Below are positions 7,316-10,060 of a stretch of DNA of 10,060 nt, one piece after another. This stretch comes from an uncultured Candidatus Saccharibacteria bacterium (GTDB lineage: Bacteria > Patescibacteriota > Saccharimonadia > Saccharimonadales > Saccharimonadaceae), in contig CALICZ010000162.1 of the NCBI GenBank assembly GCA_938049075.1, forward strand, positions 1 through 10,060, written 5' to 3'. Under the pieces are notes generated by a model. The model was given only the letters and a program-made list of their open reading frames with translations. It searched no databases and had not been told where the DNA came from. The position numbers and the translations under genes are program-made. The first letter of the stretch is position 1, and every line of letters starts with the position of its first letter.

Positions 7316-8386
7316 ATGGAAAATAGAGAATTACGCATAGAAGTCCTGCTCGAGGATGTGGTGCGGCGTCGCGCCTCAGACTTGCATATTCAGGTGGGGC
7401 TGCCCCCCATGCTGCGCATCGATGGCGCGCTGACCCCTGTGGCGGGCTTTGGCCCACTGGACGAAGCGCAGGTGGAGCGGCTCGTCTTTGCCATTCTCGA
7501 CCAAGACCAGCAGCAGGTGCTGATGAAGGACAAAGAGTTCGACTTTAGCTTTGCCTTTGGTAATCTTGGACGCTTCCGGGTTAATGCCTTTCATGAGCGG
7601 GGCAACTTGGCGGCCGCACTGCGTTTGATCCCGAATGAAATCAAATCTGTGACCGAGCTCGGCATGCCGCCCGTCGTCATGACCTTCGCCGACTTCCCGC
7701 GTGGTCTGGTGCTGGTGACGGGGCCAACTGGTAGTGGTAAGTCGACCACCCTTGCTGCTTTGATCGATAAAATCAACACCGAGAAGTCGCACCACATCAT
7801 CACCATCGAAGACCCGATTGAGTTTACCCACAAGAGTAAGCGCTCGGTGGTCGTGCAGCGCGAAGTGCACTATGATACCTACTCCTTTAGCGCCGCGCTG
7901 CGCTCCAGTCTACGCCAAGACCCAGATGTCGTGCTGATTGGTGAGATGCGCGATCTTGAGACGATCAGTGCTGCCATTACCATTGCCGAGACAGGCCACT
8001 TGGTGTTTGCCACCTTGCACACCAACAGTGCAGCACAGAGTATCGATCGCATGATCGACGTCTTCCCGCCGCACCAGCAGCCGCAGATCCGGGCTCAGCT
8101 GGCCAATATCTTGATGGCGATCTGTAGCCAGCGCCTCGTGCCAGCCATTGGTGGTGGGCGAGTGGTAGCCGCTGAGGTCTTGGTGGCCAACCCGGCGGTG
8201 CGCAACGTCATCCGCGAGGGCAAGAGCCACCAGCTTGATGCCATCATCCAGACTGGGGCCGACCAAGGCATGCAGACGATGGATCGCACACTGGTGAGCC
8301 TGGTCCAGAGTGGCACCGTGACATATGATAGCGCCCGCGAGTTTGCGGTTGATCTCACCGAATTTGAGCGCTTAATGAGAGGATAA
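7316..8386 (+). CDS. pilT: Type IV pilus retraction ATPase PilT
   Basis: The hexameric ATPase that powers pilus depolymerisation, and hence twitching and retraction. It has 356 residues, a usual PilT length. It lacks the long N-terminal domain of PilB and starts with the PAS-like N domain (SDLHIQVGLPPMLRIDG). Motifs: Walker A GPTGSGKST (136-144), an Asp box with EDP at 165-167, Walker B VVLIGEMRD with Glu210, and a His box TGHLVFATLHTN. The PilT hallmark DVFPPHQQPQIRAQL follows, then AVRNVIRE at 294-301, the equivalent of the AIRNLIRE motif needed for retraction. AAAGGAA (7297-7303) lies 12 nt before the ATG, a slightly long spacing. Having pilB and pilT on one transcript suggests extension and retraction motors are made together. 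Confidence 0.96.
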   Translation: MENRELRIEVLLEDVVRRRASDLHIQVGLPPMLRIDGALTPVAGFGPLDEAQVERLVFAILDQDQQQVLMKDKEFDFSFAFGNLGRFRVNAFHERGNLAAALRLIPNEIKSVTELGMPPVVMTFADFPRGLVLVTGPTGSGKSTTLAALIDKINTEKSHHIITIEDPIEFTHKSKRSVVVQREVHYDTYSFSAALRSSLRQDPDVVLIGEMRDLETISAAITIAETGHLVFATLHTNSAAQSIDRMIDVFPPHQQPQIRAQLANILMAICSQRLVPAIGGGRVVAAEVLVANPAVRNVIREGKSHQLDAIIQTGADQGMQTMDRTLVSLVQSGTVTYDSAREFAVDLTEFERLMRG

Positions 8387-8389
8387 TCA

Positions 8390-9598
8390 ATGCGAAAGTT
8401 CAACTACGAAGCACGCGACAAAGCGACCGACACCATCATCAAATCTATCGTCCAGGCCGAGTCTGAGATGGCAGCGGCACGCGTTTTGACTGAGCAAGGC
8501 TTCGTTCCGCTCGATATCAAAGAAGTCGATGAGAGCGGTGGGCTCTTTGGCAGCCTGACACGCCGTGTGACGACCAAAGACAAGGTGGTCTTTACTCGTC
8601 AGCTGGCGACGCTGATTGGTGCAGGGCTACCTCTGTCGCAGAGTCTTCGTACGGTGCTGGAGCAGACAGAGAACAAGAAGTTGCAAGAGATTATCCAAGA
8701 GATCATTGCCGATGTTGAGGGTGGTCGGCAGCTATCGGACTCCTTTGGCAAACACCCCGAGATCTTCGACAAAATCTACCTCTCGCTCGTCACCGCTGGT
8801 GAGGCCTCTGGTACGCTCGACCAAGCGCTCAAGCGGGTTGCCTCCCAGCAGGAAAAGGATGCCGCTATGGTGAGCAAGATCCGCGGTGCTATGACGTACC
8901 CAGCCATCGTCTTGGCGGTGATTATGGGCGTGATGCTCTTTATGTTGCTTGTGGTGGTGCCACAGGTGGAGAAGCTATATAGCGACATGCACAAGACGCT
9001 GCCATTCCTCACTGCGGCGCTGATCGCCGTGGCGAAGTTTACAGCAAGCTTCTGGTGGGCAGAGCTGATTTTGCTGGTGGGTGCCATCTACTTCACCCGC
9101 CAATACGCCAAGACAGGCCCCGGCACGCGCACTTTCGACACGCTTAAGCTTAATATGCCCTTCGTCGGTAGTATGTTTCGCAAGCTTTACATGGCGCGCT
9201 TTACCCGTACTGGCCAGACGCTGCTTGCGACCGGTGTGCCTATGCTCGACATGCTCGACATTACCGCGACAGGGGTCAATAATACGATTATCGAGGCTTC
9301 TATCCGCCGGACTGCCGAGAAGGTCAAGGGGGGGCGAGCGCTGTCTGTCTCACTGAGTCGTGAGGATTACATCTTGCCAATGGTGCCGCAGATGATCAAG
9401 ATTGGTGAGCAATCGGGCAAGATCGACGAAATGATGGGTAAGACTGCCCAAGTTTACGAAGACGAGCTAGACGAAGAGATCCGCAACATCTCCACTGCTA
9501 TCGAGCCTGTGCTGATGGTCGTCCTCGCCATCGTGGCTGGCGGCATGGTGGCGGCCATTCTCTTCCCGATATATAGCTTGGTAGGGCAGCTGACGTAG
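8390..9598 (+). CDS. pilC: Type IV pilus platform protein PilC (GspF family)
   Basis: The integral inner-membrane platform on which PilB and PilT act to add or remove pilins. It has 402 residues, a normal length, with two T2SSF repeats. The first, at about 65-190, contains FTRQLATLIGAGLPLSQSL. The second, at about 265-390, contains FTRTGQTLLATGVPMLDML. Both have the following Gly-Glu-x-SG element (TAGEASGTLDQAL and KIGEQSGKIDEMM). Membrane segments are at about 170-192, 205-240 (one or two passes, with FWW at 221) and 373-397. AGAGGA (8378-8383) is 6 nt before the ATG, overlapping the end of pilT; the two genes are 3 nt apart. There is no cysteine. It is the last pil gene in the window, and no further pilus gene follows in the next 450 nt. 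Confidence 0.95.
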   Translation: MRKFNYEARDKATDTIIKSIVQAESEMAAARVLTEQGFVPLDIKEVDESGGLFGSLTRRVTTKDKVVFTRQLATLIGAGLPLSQSLRTVLEQTENKKLQEIIQEIIADVEGGRQLSDSFGKHPEIFDKIYLSLVTAGEASGTLDQALKRVASQQEKDAAMVSKIRGAMTYPAIVLAVIMGVMLFMLLVVVPQVEKLYSDMHKTLPFLTAALIAVAKFTASFWWAELILLVGAIYFTRQYAKTGPGTRTFDTLKLNMPFVGSMFRKLYMARFTRTGQTLLATGVPMLDMLDITATGVNNTIIEASIRRTAEKVKGGRALSVSLSREDYILPMVPQMIKIGEQSGKIDEMMGKTAQVYEDELDEEIRNISTAIEPVLMVVLAIVAGGMVAAILFPIYSLVGQLT

Positions 9599-9617
9599 CA
9601 TTTGCGCCCAGAATATC

Positions 9618-9792
9618 GAAATTTTGCTAAGATCCAGAACAGCATCACGTCAAACAAGAAAATATTCTAGAAGGCCAGTGATCAAGCAAGCGGATAAGCT
9701 CTGTATATATTCTGGCCGGAACATTTTCGGTTTGGTGTGATGCTACCCTAACTGTTGGGCTATGCGAGATTCTTGAATCTTGTGACAATTTC
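9618..9792 (+). ncRNA. Candidate structured RNA downstream of pilC
   Basis: The 339 nt from 9599 to 9937 contain no credible protein gene but have strong folding potential. Bases 9641-9655 (AGCATCACGTCAAAC) pair without interruption with 9730-9744 (GTTTGGTGTGATGCT): 15 bp, two of them G-U. Inside this, GGCCAG (9673-9678) pairs with CTGGCC (9712-9717). Outside, GAAATT (9618-9623) pairs with AATTTC (9787-9792), and AAGAT (9629-9633) with ATCTT (9777-9781). A small hairpin lies at 9747-9759. Together this resembles a junction closed by a weak stem. I could not match it to a known RNA family. It may be a small RNA, a processed 3' UTR of the pil transcript or a leader. No clear promoter of its own was found. 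The boundaries are inferred from pairing only. Confidence 0.35.
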
Positions 9793-9847
9793 ATGAGAGA
9801 AAGTCCAATTACCTATAGTCGTTTATGATAATATGAGAGTGCACCAT

Positions 9848-9885
9848 AGTCGGGGTTGGATACGTGTCCATGCCTCGGCTTTTTT
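9848..9885 (+). terminator. Intrinsic terminator upstream of the tRNA gene
   Basis: An 8-bp stem with one G-U and one U-G pair, AGTCGGGG (9848-9855) with CCTCGGCT (9873-9880), runs directly into a T-tract (9880-9885). The loop (9856-9872) can itself form a 4-bp hairpin, GGAT/GTCC. This is a good rho-independent terminator on the + strand only. It is the first one after pilC and could end the pil transcript some 290 nt beyond the stop codon, or end a short RNA starting just upstream. Confidence 0.75.
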
Positions 9886-9899
9886 GTCGTCTAGCACAG

Positions 9900-9929
9900 T
9901 TCACTTCAGAGTAAATAGCGTGCTATACT
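9900..9929 (+). promoter_or_regulatory. Promoter of the tRNA-Arg gene
   Basis: TTCACT (9900-9905) and an extended -10, TGCTATACT (TG at 9921-9922, TATACT at 9924-9929), are spaced by 18 bp. The mature tRNA begins 8 nt after the -10, so the primary transcript would start at or within 1-2 nt of the tRNA 5' end. The layout is the same as at the surface-protein and pilM promoters. Confidence 0.65.
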
Positions 9930-9937
9930 ATACCCAT

Positions 9938-10014
9938 GCCCTGGTAGCTCAACTGGATAGAGCGGCTCCGTCCTAAGGAGAAGGTTGTAGGTTCGACTCC
10001 TATCCGGGGTACCA
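9938..10014 (+). tRNA. tRNA-Arg (anticodon CCU)
   Basis: A complete 77-nt cloverleaf decoding AGG. Acceptor stem: GCCCTGG (9938-9944) with CCGGGGT (10004-10010), including G-U wobbles at the first and fifth pairs. D arm: GCTC/GAGC. Anticodon stem: GCTCC/GGAGA around the loop GTCCTAA, with anticodon CCT at 9972-9974. T arm: GTAGG/CCTAT around the loop TTCGACT. Discriminator A and an encoded CCA (10012-10014) complete the gene. The first anticodon-stem pair (27-43) is a G-A mismatch. The CCU anticodon, followed by two adenines, agrees with bacterial tRNA-Arg(CCU). It is transcribed from its own promoter and separated from the pil operon by a terminator. Confidence 0.95.
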
Positions 10015-10060
10015 ATACCCTCGTATACGAACAACAGCCAAGCGGAACGGCCTCATGGGG

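Noticed and set aside
9795..9806. GAGAGAAAGTCC resembles the GAGGAAAGTCC element of RNase P RNA
   Set aside because: The flanking conserved elements (GGGCU after it and the distal universal ACAGAAA-type region) are absent, and the space before the terminator is too short.
9793..9828. 11-codon ORF, MRESPITYSRL
   Set aside because: Too short to judge, with no Shine-Dalgarno and no run of regulatory codons to suggest an attenuator peptide.
9833..9976. 47-codon ORF running into the tRNA (ends VAQLDRAAPS)
   Set aside because: It reads through a terminator, a promoter and the tRNA. Peptides of the VAQLDRA type are a well-known artefact of translating tRNA genes.
1..10060. CRISPR array, insertion sequence, integrase or attachment-site duplication
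   Set aside because: I saw no regularly spaced repeats, no transposase or integrase, and no repeat of the tRNA 3' end within the window.

Overview
The window carries a compact type IV pilus (T4P) motor operon, with a large secreted surface protein upstream and a tRNA-Arg gene downstream. Every gene reads on the + strand. Base composition is a little over 50% GC by eye. TGA is used as a normal stop (pilM and pilO end in it), so this is not a TGA=Gly lineage such as Gracilibacteria/SR1. The best guess for the organism is a Patescibacteria/CPR member, most likely Saccharibacteria (TM7). The reasons are the pilM-N-O-(small TM protein)-B-T-C gene set without secretin or PilP lipoprotein, a PilB without zinc-binding cysteines, and a C-terminal domain in the surface protein that I recall from CPR secreted proteins. 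This taxonomic call is inference.

Layout. Bases 1-174 hold an intrinsic terminator (15-39) and a strong extended -10 promoter (159-167). Bases 175-2589 encode an approximately 804-residue exported protein with a signal peptide, six cysteine pairs, Ig-like repeats and a beta-rich C-terminal domain. Bases 2590-2833 are intergenic, with an imperfect hairpin and the pilM promoter (2796-2825). Bases 2834-9598 are the operon: pilM, pilN, pilO, a 76-residue membrane protein, pilB, pilT and pilC. Genes overlap by 4 nt or are separated by at most 20 nt, so they are almost certainly one transcript. Bases 9599-9937 encode no protein, but contain nested inverted repeats with a 15-bp helix (a candidate structured RNA), an intrinsic terminator (9848-9885) and a tRNA promoter. 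Bases 9938-10014 are tRNA-Arg(CCU) with an encoded CCA end. Nothing is recognisable in 10015-10060.

How the genes work together. PilM (cytoplasmic, actin-like) binds the INLIP motif of PilN. PilN, PilO and the small membrane protein would form the alignment subcomplex in the membrane. PilC is the platform protein on which the extension ATPase PilB and the retraction ATPase PilT act. Pilins and prepilin peptidase are not in the window and must lie elsewhere. The surface protein is not a pilin and may be an adhesin or other cell-surface factor; its link to the pilus is positional only.

The main points for a second look are: a shared promoter layout that predicts leaderless mRNAs for the two promoter-proximal genes, while the downstream genes have Shine-Dalgarno sequences; the structured intergenic region after pilC; the uncharacterised surface protein; and the cysteine-free PilB C-terminal region.
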